From Rhabdornis inornatus (lineage: Eukaryota; Chordata; Aves; Passeriformes; Rhabdornithidae), in assembly GCA_013397075.1 (NCBI GenBank), contig VWZS01007478.1, positions 310,001 through 374,000 on the forward strand: DNA of 64,000 nucleotides, read 5' to 3'. Each line of letters starts with the position of its first letter. Within the stretch, counting starts at the first letter, position 1. The position numbers and the translations under genes were made by a program. Below are positions 24,966 through 38,180 of the stretch, in pieces. The notes below the pieces were generated by a model. It did no database searches, had not been told where the DNA came from, and saw nothing but the letters and a program-made list of their open reading frames with translations.

Positions 24966-27900
24966 GTAAGAGAAACACTGTAAAAGTAATGTTTCAGTGG
25001 ATGGAGTTTATGTCTGTATATTGCGGTATACTGCATGGCAACTGTCTTGCCCACTGAGGAAAGAAAGTCTTCTGCATAATAGACATAAGCATTCTTCACA
25101 TAAAACTGAGATCCAAAAAAAACCCTGAGATCCATAAAACCAAGTGTAATATAGAAAGAATACTCAACTACGCTTAGTAAGACAAATATCTATACCAATG
25201 CAGCAAGTGAGAAATGTACTTTGTAATATTTCAGTATCTTTTTCTTTCAAGGTTTGGTCTGATTGGTAGGTGGTGTTGGTGTTTTTTGGCACTAAGCATT
25301 TTGCTAGTGTTCTTTGTTCCAGTTCATTTCAGTTTGAAACTAGTTCATTTCAGTTCAAAATCTATCCACAATGTTATGTAATTCTGGCATTGCTTCTTCA
25401 TTTCAGATAAATAAAGCTCATTAAAAGTGCACAGGAGTGATGGATAGTGCATTTGATACACGTTTTCTATTTCATATGCTAGATTAACTCTTCTTGTGCA
25501 AGAGGACAAATAACATGCTGTCAGAGTTAAGACCACTATAATTATTTATACATAATGGGCTGCACAACTCATTGCATAGTGTTGATTGAAATAAATATTA
25601 CTCAGGACTTCTAGATAAGGATATTGGTTTCATCTTATATCTGAAAATTTTAGACACTTTTCAAAGATTGTGGATTACTGAAAAAGAATATTAAGAAGGC
25701 AGATGTGTATAATATTTATGAAAAAGAGAGCTTAATGATCATTCATGAATTACTAATGAAGTTATTAATGCAGGTCATGTATTACATATTTGTGTAAAGG
25801 TAAGCATAAATTTTAAATACACTTTGGAATAGATGCATGCAGATGAAGAGAGATATCTTGGAAAAGACGTTTTTTCACAGTTAAGTTTTCAAGACTTGCT
25901 ATTATGTTTTCACTTTTCTAGTATTTATATGCACAAAGAACAGTTAACTTCCACAGTAAAACCAAATTTCTTATGTTGGCCTGTAGCCAACTGAATTTTT
26001 TTTTAAATTTCAAAACAATGCTTTTCAAAAAGTATGTTTGCTGAACAATCTTTTTTTTATTGAATGAGGGTCAGTATCTAGTTATTAATAGTTTTACTAT
26101 TAGGCAGGATGTTATTCACTGAAAATTTTTCATGCAATCAACACTCTGATAGCCTAGTGTGATTTCTTCGTTGTTCACAGACACTACAAAGTCTTTGTTA
26201 GAACCAGTGCTGATACAAGTGATTTTGATTGTCTTAGCAGATTAGGTCATTTGCAGTTTACATACTTTAGAGAGAATTTGATTCTTTTACCACTGAGGAT
26301 AGTGCCAAAAGTTTTGCTTAATTCTGCAATGTAGAGCTGTTTCTAAAATTCTAATAGTATTCTGGCAGAATTTGACAATGTTATTAAATATTGTTTTAAG
26401 AATTTTAATTAATAATTTAGAAATGAAGAATTAAAAAATATAAAATTTGGCAAGCCATATTCTGAAGGATTTCTCAGACCAAAGAAAAATAACTGTATTT
26501 CAGTATTTGCATGCCTAAACACGAAGAGTTCTTTAATCCCAGTTTAGAAAGACATTCAAACTCCAAGTCAGAAAAGAAATAAGTACAAAAAAAAAAGAAC
26601 AAACATCAAACAAAGGTAAAATTCAAAAAAAAATGCACAGTATTCAGCAAAGTAAGTGAAACCAGAATAAAGCATGTGTTTGGCCCAGGGGATATACTAA
26701 GCAAGGTTCCTCTTACTGACTTCTGATGATAAAAAGTGAAATCCTGGCTCAGTAACAAAAGTTTAAAATTTGCTGCCAATTTCTGAGAAACGTGGATTTT
26801 TCCATATGTAAACATATGTCATATTCTACCATACTCTGGAGTATCGTATTTCTTTTTTATTTTCATTAGGACATACTTTCATATTTCCTAGCTCATCATC
26901 AAAGTGACAGAAAGGTAAAAATTAAAATTGCGTGGAAATTCTTCTTTATGTAGAATCTGTGTGGTGTTCTAATTACGTTCTATTTTTTTAACTAGATAAA
27001 GAGTAGAATTTCTTAGTTGATTTTGGTTTTAAAGAAATTATCAGAAAAGCATGAGTGAGGTTTAAAATCCCTAAAAGCCATAATTTATCATTTTGCGTGA
27101 TGTCGGAAAAGTTGGTTATGATGAATTATGGGCAACAGTATTTTTTAAGATCTGTTGAAAAACAAAACTTGAATTATGACTGAGAAAGAACAAGTATATA
27201 TGTCTGAATATATTTGTTTCTTATACATTCCATCCATCTAGATAGTCCTTCAAATGCCTACAATATCTGGTTTATATCCAGTATTAATATTCATGAATAG
27301 TGCAAAAGTTGTGATTCAGAGTCTTCACAACAAAATGAATGAACAGAAAAGTGAGATCAAATTTGAAATGTTCCAGCTAATTATCCAAAAGGAAGGTGCT
27401 GCTGCCTGATGTGCTGCATTGAAAATGCCACTTGTTTAGGCAGACAATACCAAGAACAAGTTAAAGTTTTTAAGGTATGCATATTTAGTGCCAAGTTATT
27501 TATTACATGACTCCTTTTACTTTTGCATCTTCTAACCATTCTTTGCAACAATATCTGTGTCTAGTTGCACATGCAATGTCAGGAACAAAAATAACCATTT
27601 ATGACGAAGTTAAACAAGAAGGTTTCCTGCATCAGTGACTGAAAGTATCAGTAGAGTAGCAGAAATTATTGCAAGACAAGAGTCATTCAATTCTTCTGCA
27701 AGTAAGGTTTTTCATTTAATGTGGGAATTCTTTAAAATATCCTATGTGGGTACACTGAGGCTACGAGACAGAGTCTATACTTATGTGAGAATGATTCTAC
27801 CAGGAAGAAAACACAAACTTTAAATAAGCAAAATGAAATCAACATTTTGGAATATTATCCAGAACTAGTGTAAAAGTGCTTGAACTTCCTTCTAAGGACA

Positions 27901-30900
27901 GGATGGCAGGAAAATAACTGCATTTCAGGAAAGAATGGTGAAGCGAGTTGTGCAATCCCTGATGCAGCAACCAACAGAAAGAAAGGTTTCTCCCCAAAGA
28001 AGTTAGAGAAATATAATCCCTTTTATATTAGCCACAGGGACCATTGCTATGAGTCAGGATTTAACAGGATTGTCCAATCCTTTTTCCCTCCACCTTCCCC
28101 CTCCCACACACACATTCACTATGCTGAAGTCCAAAAGTTGAGGTGACTTAGGGCTATCCATTAATTCCTCCTAGGGAGGAATTCTTCTCTAGCTGTATAA
28201 AAGGATTTATGACAACTTTATGCCTGCAGAGAGGGTCAAAGAATTTGGACTGGAACAGAGAACTGCAGCCATTGTACTACAGAAAAAAAAAAACTGAAAG
28301 GAAGGAAATTAAATTAGGAAAATGTAGTTGTCCATTCCCAGTTGTAACTGGCATGATCATCAAAAAAGCCTGGGCAAAAATAAAGGACTTCAACATTTGG
28401 TTCTGGCTGTCCCAAGATTTTCTGTAGTAACCAGTTCAGTAGTATGTAAGCCCAGCTATGAAAGAAAGAAGCTTGATTCTACGGGGAGGTCCAGTGTTTA
28501 CTGCAGTAATACCCTCAGATCACATCCCCATAATGCTTCTAAAATTTAGCCTTCACACCTGTCAATCATTTCACTAAAGGACAATGTTGTTTCTTTCATG
28601 ATTTATGCAATAAACAAGACAGTAGTCAAAGTAGGCCAAAGGCTTTTTAACCCTTCTTCCCCTGTCACATTTTTGAAGTGCATCTCATATCTATTCATTA
28701 TTGAAGCAGCAAATCCATTTGTTCATCTCTGTTTAATTCACAAAGCACTGGTATTGCTTTGAAAAATTGCTTTCACTGAAAAACCTGCACACATCTCACC
28801 CTCCAGTGCTGCCATAAATATGGCACCAACCAGGGTTACAAATAAAGAAAAAAAGAAGAAATACGTTTTTATTACTAAGTTCATATACCTAATTTATACT
28901 TTATTGGCAAGTGCAAAAATATATACTAGATAAGTTATAACTCATCTTTTGTTTGTACTTGTGTCTAGCATTATTTAAAAACTTTTCCACATATATTTCT
29001 GTCAATTACTAGTAATTTTTATGCTTTTTGTAACTAAAATAAATATAAAATTTAACTAATACATAACATTATTAGCAAACCCATATATAATATATCATGT
29101 GCCAGAAACATTTTTATCTCCCGAGTGCTCTTCATGCAATCTAGGCAACTCTCAGAAAGATCTCATTACACAGACATGGATACTTTTGCAATTAAGCTTA
29201 GACTGCAGGGGATTCCGTGTCTGCAATGTAATGCAAAACTACCTTCAAAAAAACTCACTGATATGATAAATTATCCCACACTGAGTTCCATGCCTGTGCA
29301 GCTAGGCTGCTACTGATGCCCTAATAAATTAAAGTTAAAATTTCCATCCACTGCATTTCTACAGTATTGCACTGGAAGAGTTGAGTTGAGAACTACTATG
29401 TTTAGAAAGTGCTTTCCTTCAGGCAAAATCTTCATAAGGCCAACTCTACCTAGTAGAAGTCTTCACCAAAATTACAATGCCCTATAGTAAATGTGATTAT
29501 ACCATGAAACTGACATACTTTAACCAATATAGTTTATTTTACTTGGGGGACATGTGGAGATGTACATTTTTCATTGCTGAAGTTGCATTTACATAATTGT
29601 GATTTGCCAACCAGATTAAACTAGCCAATGCTTTGTAACAAATACCAAATGTAACTCCTTGCTTTGTGTTTTATTTTGCTATGGAATGTCTGAAAGGGGT
29701 TAAACGTATCCCAGGTGTATAAGCAGCATGTAACTATATCTACTCTTCTTACTTTCAACTTGACTGGAAATTCTATCGTATTGCTGCAAATTAGACCAAA
29801 CCATGGAAACATTTTTCTTTTAGGTCCTATCATTAATCCCCATCTTAAAATTTTCACAGGAGCTTGCTGAGCCATTTTGTTTCTTTTCTGTAAGTTTGTT
29901 GTGTTACTGAAGCTTGTGGGTATTTTGCTAGTGACCTCAGTGAGAGGAGTTATAGCCTCATTAATGAACAGGATTATTTTGTCCAAATTCAGCAAAATGT
30001 CAGTCACTCTAGAGTAAATTTGGTCAAGTTAAAGAAAATTTTATCCATGTGAATTTTATAGTTAGCACAGTTAACTTCCTAATGGTTAGGCAGAGATAGA
30101 TCCTCTTGCTTGTCAAGTGCTTAGTGTTGGGACCAGGTTACACTGGTAAAATGTTATTATGTAGAAAAATAGTTTTCACAAGTTTTCTTCAATTTTGCAT
30201 CCTAAAATGTTTTACTTATATAGTGATGAAACACCTAAAATGTCTGTGATATCTCAATTTTGAAGTTAATGTCTTTTCAAGCATACCCACCATAGACTAA
30301 TGTTAAAAGTTTTTCCTTTCTAATTTCAGTCATTGTGCAGTTGAATCTTTTGTACTTTCAGTAATAGTGAGTAAAGTTGCTTCTTACTTAAACCTTATTT
30401 AAGTCTTGTTTATACCCCAAAATGGCTAAAAAAATAAGTGCAGGTGAGATAATGACCAATAATCTGAGTTCCAGCAGGGTCACATGTATGGTATTCCAGT
30501 TAAAGATTTTTAGAAATTGAGGGGAACTTAATTGCACTCTTCAGCTAAGGTTACTGGAAACTAAATGTATATTTTATGAAGGAACAGATAAATTATAATT
30601 GGCAGGCTGTAGACAAAATTGACATTTTGCACAAAATGTGATACAGAGATGAGAACAGACTGCACAAATTCTTAGCTTTTAAGGATGAAGTTGGGAATAC
30701 AAATTGCTAGAGAAAGCAGACAAAATTAGAAATTTCCCCGCAAACGTATGGAGAAAAGTGATTTTTTAAATGTGTGATTTTTATCTAACTGCCTTTTTTC
30801 CCTTGTACTTAAATGAATAGGAGAATCAGAAAAAGAAATTTACAGCTAAAGGTTAAAGAAACAGAAGCTGCTTATTCCTTTTATGTTGAAATTCCTAAAA

Positions 30901-31412
30901 GGATAGAGGCAAGTGTGACTATAAAAGTAAGAAGCATCTGATTTGAAACAGTATTGGCCAGTGAAATGTCATTGAATGCCCTATGTATGGTTATTAAGGA
31001 TCATTTTCTCACTTTGAATTGAAACTAAGGACCCAAGACTGGTGCTTTCTTAAATGTACTTTGTTTTTTTTGCAAAATCTATAGTTGTCTAGTTTCTGGA
31101 ATGGGAGCAATTTGCAAATAGAACACCATCACACAGAAGTTTAACAAGTTTAAGACGGTTCTTGTTTCATACAGAATGGTACTATGGAACCTGATTATAG
31201 ATGCAAAAATTTAAAAATTACCATAAAATATGTGCCCTCTTATCAGTCCAATGTATTATTTTGCTACATCATCTCTTTCACTTAGAGAAAATAGGCTGCA
31301 GAACTGCATCTGTAATAGAGAAAGGAAAGCTTTCTTAATGTCAGATTAAGGATATAGTAGCTCATAGCTTTGAAATAATTTTACTTAGTCTTTTATTTAA
31401 TTGATTTTTCAG
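24966..31412 (+). other. ADGRB3: ADGRB3 intron within GAIN (first)
   Basis: 6447-bp AT-rich intron, donor GTAAGA, acceptor TTTTTCAG. A 14-bp direct repeat AGTTCATTTCAGTT is at 25321-25334 and 25342-25355. I see no CR1 copy and no gene. Several open frames of 60-130 codons (for example 29621-30007 minus) show no family resemblance. Confidence 0.9.
25321..25355. repeat. 14-bp tandem-type duplication
   Basis: AGTTCATTTCAGTT occurs twice with a 21-base period. It is a small local duplication. Confidence 0.8.
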
Positions 31413-31481
31413 AACTTCTTTCAAATCATAAGTAATCTCTTAGATGAAGAAAACAAAGAGAAATGGGAAGATGCACAACAG
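31413..31481 (+). CDS. ADGRB3: ADGRB3 micro-sized GAIN exon (23 codons)
   Basis: 69-nt exon, phase 0 to phase 0, encoding NFFQIISNLLDEENKEKWED and AQQ. It is part of the GAIN subdomain A helices, a charged amphipathic segment. Acceptor TTTTTCAG ends at 31412 and donor GTAAGA starts at 31482. It is too short to stand out as an open frame and was found by continuing the ADGRB3 chain between the GVQ and IYPG exons. Because it is symmetric, skipping it would remove 23 residues in frame. Confidence 0.96.
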
Positions 31482-34400
31482 GTAAGATTCGACAGAATTT
31501 AATATATGGTTTCAGAAATCAGTTAAAGATGCACCTTGCTGTAGTTGCAAGGAAATCCTAATAGAGAGAGTACTTGGGAAAAATGATCCTTTTTAAAAAG
31601 GAGAAATTTCAGGACCCACTAGCTATTTCCTTATATTGAAATTATATTTACAATATAAGTTGCCTCTCTTGATAAAAAGAGATTTTCATTAACATTCTAT
31701 AGGATTATTCACTATGTCTTTGCTTTGAGCATTGTAATGAAGTACATACAAAAGCTGAAAAATGCTACTGAGGACTAGCTGCAATGCTGGTTTTGCTAAA
31801 CATAACATGTCAGACCTTACCCAAAGACCTCATACAACACCTCTAAACAACTTAGAGAAATGAAAACAGTAGACCTTTCATATAAGGTTGCATTTAAAAG
31901 AGCAGGTGTGATCCTCAGGACTGACAAATTTCTGGACTAGAATGTGATGATAACACTTTATAAAATCGGAAGGTCTAGGAAAAATCATGCAAGTATGATA
32001 AAAGAGTTTAAAATTCAAATAAACCCCTTTTTTTTGCTTGGATACGAGAATTTCCTACATGCTTATACCAAGAAGTTACTGGACAATGTTAAGATTTGTG
32101 TTACTGAACATGATCATAATACTGCCAAATTTATTCAGGTACGAATAACACTGACAATGGGGATGAACATAATTATGTAAAGAGGAAAATTTGTGAGGAT
32201 GCTCAAAGGCAGGGAAGCATTTCTTTATGAAGAATGACTAAAAAAGCAAGATATTTCAGTATGAAAAAGAGTCAAGTGCGCTTATTTGCAATAGAAGCTT
32301 TTAAAATCAGGACTGGTTTGGAGGATGTGCTGCAGGAATCCTTAATCTACTCACTGTACTTCTTGTAAAATAACTAAAGGACATCCAAAGTGGCAGATTC
32401 AGAATGACTGCAGGAGATACTTATTCTGTAGAAGGCTATCTTGCAGAACTTCTTGCAACAGAAAGGACGGAAGTTGAAAAGGTAAATAGGCAAATTTATG
32501 AAAGAAAAACCACGGTTTTGCTTAAGGCAGTCTTTTGGCAAAAAAGCTGCTAAAGGCTGGGAAGACTTTCCAAGCAAGTATCACTATATTCTTGCCTCTT
32601 TATACTCTTCCTTAGACATCAGCTTTTTGCCACTGTCAAAGGCAAGAAAACAGCTTACTTAAATCTTTGCTCTACTCTTGGGCAGTCATGATGACTGTGT
32701 TCTACAGATATTTGAAATTTGTTCACTTTTCATGTCGTTCTTAATAAATCACAAGATGCTTAAAGATCTTTGAAGCTATTTATGCTCAGTTCTGTAAGTT
32801 CATGTTTATACGATCGCTAAGAAAGGATAGATCAAGACTGTTCACTACTAATTCAAACCTTGCAGTAGGCACATGACACTGCAGCTGACCCAATGCAATT
32901 CACCTGGGAATCATATTTTTTCTTTTGCTGTTTTTCTGTTCCACTCTATAAGAGCCAGATGCAAAAAGAGACAAAGTGTGTAATTTTCTTTAGTGGTGAT
33001 GGATGGAAGCAACAAAATCACATGCGTGTGGGCAGTCTCCATAAACAACACCAAGATAAGGAAACCGATATTAAGCAATTATTTTAGCCCCACTAATAAA
33101 CAGACATGACATCATTCCTGGGTTATTGACCTTGTCTTCTACTTTCATCTTGCCTGCTTACCCATGCCATGTCAGCCATCTGAGCCTGGAGATTTGGGGA
33201 TGACAGCACCTAAGAGGAGATTCTGAGAATGTGGAGACAAAGAGGCGACAGTAAATCTCCAGTTCCCTCCTTTCATTGCTGCTCATAGAAGGAGCAGTGT
33301 TGAAAAACAGAGAGGGAGCGAGTTATTTCTACTTTTCCATAGCTCCTTTATTCTGCCTGGTAAATCATCATCTCACAGACCTAGGTACAGCAGAAGCCCA
33401 AAAGAACCAAGATGAGCTGAACATGGGAGTAGTGGGGACATAGGTTCCTGCAAGTGAATCCCCTTGCAAGGCTAGGGGAGTACAAGAATCTTAGGCTCAA
33501 AGAAACTTTGGAAGAAAGTAGCTCTTTGTAACAGCTTGGAGGAGTGAGCAGGCACTAGTGAATAAAGGTGATCCTGTTTCTGGTTCTGCCACTCAGCTTA
33601 ATTTTCTGTAATAAAACATTGAAAACCTAGTTATAGTTTAACGAACCTTTTTGCCAGCTTGCATAGTTTTCTTAAACTCCACAGCTACTGTTAGCAAAGA
33701 TCTCAGCCTGTTTTCTAGATACTTTGCTGGAAAGAAAATCTTACTCACTGTCAGCAAATTGCTGACTTTCAATCAAATATACAGCTGCAATGCCTCAGCA
33801 CATCTGTTTTTCTAGCAGAAATGCCAAAAGTTGATAACCATTAATTAGAGGTTATGTAGCATTCAGATAAGCAGCGCTCACTTTAATACTTGACTTTTTT
33901 TAAGAGCTGATGTAAAGCACTGCACTCAGGAAGCCATTTCAATCCACAATGTGTAAGTTTATACTGGAGTTTTAAAACATGGGAGCTATTCTGCATATTC
34001 TTCATCAAGATCTGCTGGCATCCTATTGATTAACCAATACTTCAGGTACATAAAAACACAGAGTACCTGCTCAACTGAGTGCTCAACAGTTTATTACTAT
34101 ACAATTTTATATGCAAGAATGAGGGTTTAGAAAATCTCACTGAAATTCTTTCCTTAGTACATAATCTGTGTGTGTGCTTTGCATTAGATGAATGCAAAAA
34201 TCACACTTACTACCTCAATAATTCATAATCAGGAAAATGAACATTAAGTCTCTGTCACCTGAAGCAGAATTTGCAACCTGTTAGGATCTTAACTATTACG
34301 ACAAGTTCTTCTTCCAAACAGTAACACTGCCCTACCTTCTATAAAAAGATCCATGTAGAAAACAGAGCACCTTGTGAAATTCTCTATCCTGAACCAAGCA

Positions 34401-35766
34401 ATTTCGAATCTAGATAGATAGACCAAGATGAAGATGGAGTGCAGCATGTTGGAATTTATAGTCTATGTAGGTTTTTTTAAGACTCTACAGTTCCAGTAGT
34501 GGAAAGAATGGGTTGAATATTGCTTAAAAAGTGAAATTTGGACATTTCAGTGATATGAACAAAAAAGCACCATGAACAGGTCGTCCATTATTTTTCTATT
34601 GCAAGATACTCTGTTACTGAAAATTTTCTTGCTCATAACAGGCAATAAAAAACAAAAGTGATTTTTTTTACATATGTGATATGAACAGAACTTTTAGTCT
34701 TATTAATAACTGTTATGATTTCTAATGCTGTTTTGTTGATGAATCATTATTGTTAAATAGTAAAGAAAGTGTTTTTCTTAGTAGCTTACAGCTTTGCAAA
34801 TAAATGATATTTCTTGGTAATGTGTTTTTATAATTTTAAAAACCAAATTGAAAGACTACAGTAGCAATGCCAAGGTTATTGCAGTTCATTTTAGTTTACT
34901 CTGTCCGGTTCTGGGCTCCTCAGTACAAGACACAAAGTAATGGAATGAGCCCAAAAAAGTACTATGAAGTTGTTTAGGGGACTAGAGCATTAGATATGCA
35001 GGGATAGACTGAAATAGCTGACACTATTTTGCTTGGAAACATGACAATATTAAAAGTTCCTGAAAGGGAAAAAGAGTTAAGAAGACTGAGCCAAGTCTCA
35101 ATGGTGTCCACTGACAGAATAAAAAAAGGGGCAAAAATTAAAACATACATACAGAAAATGCCATTCATGTGTAAGAAAAACTGCTTGGCAGTGGGAGTGA
35201 TTGAATGCTAGAACACGTTGCACAGTCAAGGTCTGGGGTCATCTTCCTGGGAGACATTCAGAATCCAACTGGATGTGTTCCTGGGCAACTTGCTAGTGCT
35301 GATCTTGCTTGGCACAGAGGTTTGAACTAGATGATTTCCACTGGCCCCTTCTAACCTCTGATATTCTGTGATTCTACTACTCCATATCAGCAGCGAAAAT
35401 AGTACTACCAGTAAAAATTTAACTTACTTACATGTTGATTAATGCAATAAAGGTTATCATACTGGCAAGGCCACAGTAAGATTTGCATTACTCTTTGCAT
35501 CAGTAGTTCTGAAGTTCCAGTTCAACAGTTCCAGAGCACAGCTGATTTCATATAACTTTGCAGGCAGTAGTGTCTGTTTATATGTGGATTTAATAGCAAA
35601 ATGGTTATTTTAAAGTAGCAGAAAGTGTTTAGTATTGAAGCACGGGAAGAGCTGCTTGAGTGTTAGGTCTCCATTTGCTTTTGATTGTATTTGGATTTTA
35701 TTTGAATTTGCAGCTGTAGGCATTTTGATGCTGTAGTAAATGTCATGTCTGGCCTTCCTTTGTTAG
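31482..35766 (+). other. ADGRB3: ADGRB3 intron within GAIN (second)
   Basis: 4285-bp intron, donor GTAAGA, acceptor TTGTTAG. Its 3' end carries a CR1 copy at 34895-35380, finishing under 400 bases before the next exon. The stretch 33090-33540 is somewhat more GC-rich than its surroundings but holds no recognisable gene or repeat. Confidence 0.9.
34895..35380 (+). mobile_element. CR1 LINE 3' fragment (about 485 bp)
   Basis: Sense CR1 recognised by GTTCTGGGCTCCTCAGTACA, TTTAGGGGACTAGAGCAT, ATTCAGAATCCAACTGGATG and GAACTAGATGATTTCC, ending with ATTCTGTGATTCTAC. It is quite decayed in the middle (a 60-codon + strand frame at 35029-35211 is incidental). Confidence 0.9.
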
Positions 35767-35875
35767 ATCTATCCAGGCTCAGTGGAGTTAATGCAGGTGA
35801 TTGAAGATTTTATACACATTGTTGGAATGGGAATGATGGACTTTCAGAATTCATACCTAATGACTGGAAATGTAG
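35767..35875 (+). CDS. ADGRB3: ADGRB3 exon: GAIN domain continuation
   Basis: 109-nt exon, phase 0 to phase 1. It encodes IYPGSVELMQVIEDFIHIVG, then MGMMDFQNSYLMTGNV, and ends on the first base of a split GTG (Val) codon completed 28 kb downstream. The sequence is characteristic of the BAI3 GAIN domain. Acceptor TTGTTAG ends at 35766 and donor GTAAGA starts at 35876. The exon has no sequon and no cysteine. Confidence 0.97.
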
Positions 35876-36468
35876 GTAAGAAATAGAAATTTCTTCTATC
35901 AAATTTATGACCTATTGAAAATCAGAAGTTCCAAGTATGTACTATAGAGTTGCTGCTTCTATCACAATCCAGATTGAGCTGCTCCCCCTCCTCCTGATTA
36001 TTTGTTGCTTGGTTATCCCCTCTCTGGATTAGCACATGCAGAATGGTGTACACATTGGATTTCTTCATAATCATATCTCAAGATCTAAATGCAAGGTTTT
36101 AGAATCAAAATTTAGAAAATACTCACCAATATACAATGAACTGTAGGTACCTGTTAGAGTGTTTCCGGGATACATAGTGTTTCAAATGCTAATTTATAAA
36201 ATTGTGCTAATTAAGATAATATTCATACACTTAATAGCTTGGGAGGTGTTTATTTTGTTGATATTGTCTTTTAATATCCCATTCTCCCAAAGAACTGTCT
36301 TTGCACATGTTGTGGTGTGATAATAATCAGCATAGATAAACAGTAATTTTAAAAAATATACATTAGTTGCCAAAATAGTTAAAGCCTAGAGTTTTTATGT
36401 TAGTTTTTCTATGTGTAACAGTTTCAAAATTTTATTCAGATTTATTTTTCAAACTTTGTTTTTGTTTA

Positions 36469-36557
36469 TATATTTGATATTTGTTATTATATGACTATTA
36501 CCTGGCAACTCTCCAGGTTGCCAGGTAATAGTCATATAATAACAAATATCAAATATA
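36469..36557. repeat. Perfect 41-bp inverted repeat with 7-nt spacer
   Basis: Left arm 36469-36509 and right arm 36517-36557 are exact reverse complements across 41 bases. The spacer at 36510-36516 is TCTCCAG. The arms run TATATTTGATAT...CCTGGCAAC outward to inward. The base outside each arm no longer matches. A third CCTGGCAA stands at 36564-36571. As RNA it would fold into an uninterrupted hairpin. Perfect arms suggest a recent template-switch event, though an assembly or fold-back artefact is possible. Confidence 0.95.
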
Positions 36558-38180
36558 AAAATGCCTGGCAATTCAATTACATTTATTAGTAGTCATAAAT
36601 GAGCTGTGATACAAAAGTATTTTTTAAAAATTTAACTAAAAAACTTAGTTTGAAAAGCTATTGTCTAATCATTTCGTCTTTGTTTAGTACTTTTGTACTC
36701 AATTAACTTGCTTAAGCTGCATTTTTATAGTGCCAGGAGAGTATTTAGGAAGGTGTATGTAAGGAATAATCCAAAATATGTGTTTGTCTGATAGCAAAAC
36801 TTCTGGTGTCGGTACATTTTTTCAGTTTTTAAATTAGCATCTTACTGCACATATATGTCAGTCAGTTCTTCAGCAAGTCATTAGAAATTAGTTGGTGGGA
36901 TAAAGCAGAGAAAATGTTGGATTGTCCCTATTGAATATTTAGCTTGCTGCTCTACAATAATAAATATTTATTATTGTTCTCCAGTTCATATTACAAAGTG
37001 GCAGGACTGTAAACACAAGTCCCTATAAGGCACAACCTTGTACAGAAGACATGTCAAAGAACTCCCCAAAAAGAACTCTGGCAGTCTTAAAATGTTTAAA
37101 ACACTGCAGTAGGGTTTTAGCTAGTGTTTTATTATCTTTGTGGTACTACTATTTGCACTCTAATACCACTTAAAGCTTCTTCCAGTTGTCAGTCCTTCAT
37201 TATGCTGGACCCTGCACAAATTTATAAAGGAAAGTCTCTTTCTGAAATGTTTGTTCCATTACATTTTTCTGACAAAATAAAAAGATGAGCTTATTTAAAG
37301 AGCACAGTCCATGCTGCTTGGCACATTGTAGTACATTCTAATCTGTTTGTCCTCTAAAAAATGTGAAAAAAAAATCAAACAAGAAAATGCATTCAAATTA
37401 AGAAGATGCATTCAAATAATCAGCGTCTCTACATATTTGTGACTTCACATGGGAAACAGCAACAACATTCCAATTGAATCAGAAACTGTGATGTGCACTG
37501 GCTAGTTTAGGTAACTGCAGAACATTTACAGTCTTTCTTTTGATTATCTTCCTCTTCCCACGTATAAGATATTTTTAGGCACTTAGGAGGTCTGTTCTTA
37601 ACTATTAAAACCATCAAAGGAATAGAAAAAAACCCAAGAAATTAATGATGAAAACTGAAAATGAATTTATAGGTTTAATCTGACTACCTAGCTCTGTGCC
37701 TTGATATATTGGCATGAGTTTATCCTCCCTATGCTCGGTCAGCCATCAAAAGAGGACAGGGTCACTGCAGTGCAAATCATTGATCAGAATACTTGAGCTC
37801 AGGTGACATGCTGAGATGGGGACAGAAGGCTGTTATCAGCAAGGAGTAATTTCTTATTTTCACTAACAAGAAAGGAATGTATCTGGAATAATTCAGTTTT
37901 AGCGTCGTTGTCCTCAGGACATTGGCATAACTGTCTGACTGCCTATGTACTTGAGTTTTAGGGATTATGTATGTTGATCTCAACTGAAAAGAATAAACTG
38001 TGCAGTTTTTGACTGGTCAGCAATACTTATTCTATACCAAGAGTTTATAAATGTGTGAAGGCTTATCTATAACAATATTCTTTTAAGTCGACAAACACAT
38101 TTAATGCAGAAAGCAGATGTTGTGCATAAATGAGACACAAATTTTACCTATACTCATCCTTAAACAGAAAAGTCCAATAG

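Noticed and set aside
29621..30007. 128-codon minus-strand frame in the first GAIN intron
   Set aside because: No start context, splice sites or family resemblance; length is not exceptional for 64 kb.
31795..32330. Possible old repeat or CR1 relic
   Set aside because: A few words resemble CR1 or other LINEs, but I could not follow a consistent match across the stretch.
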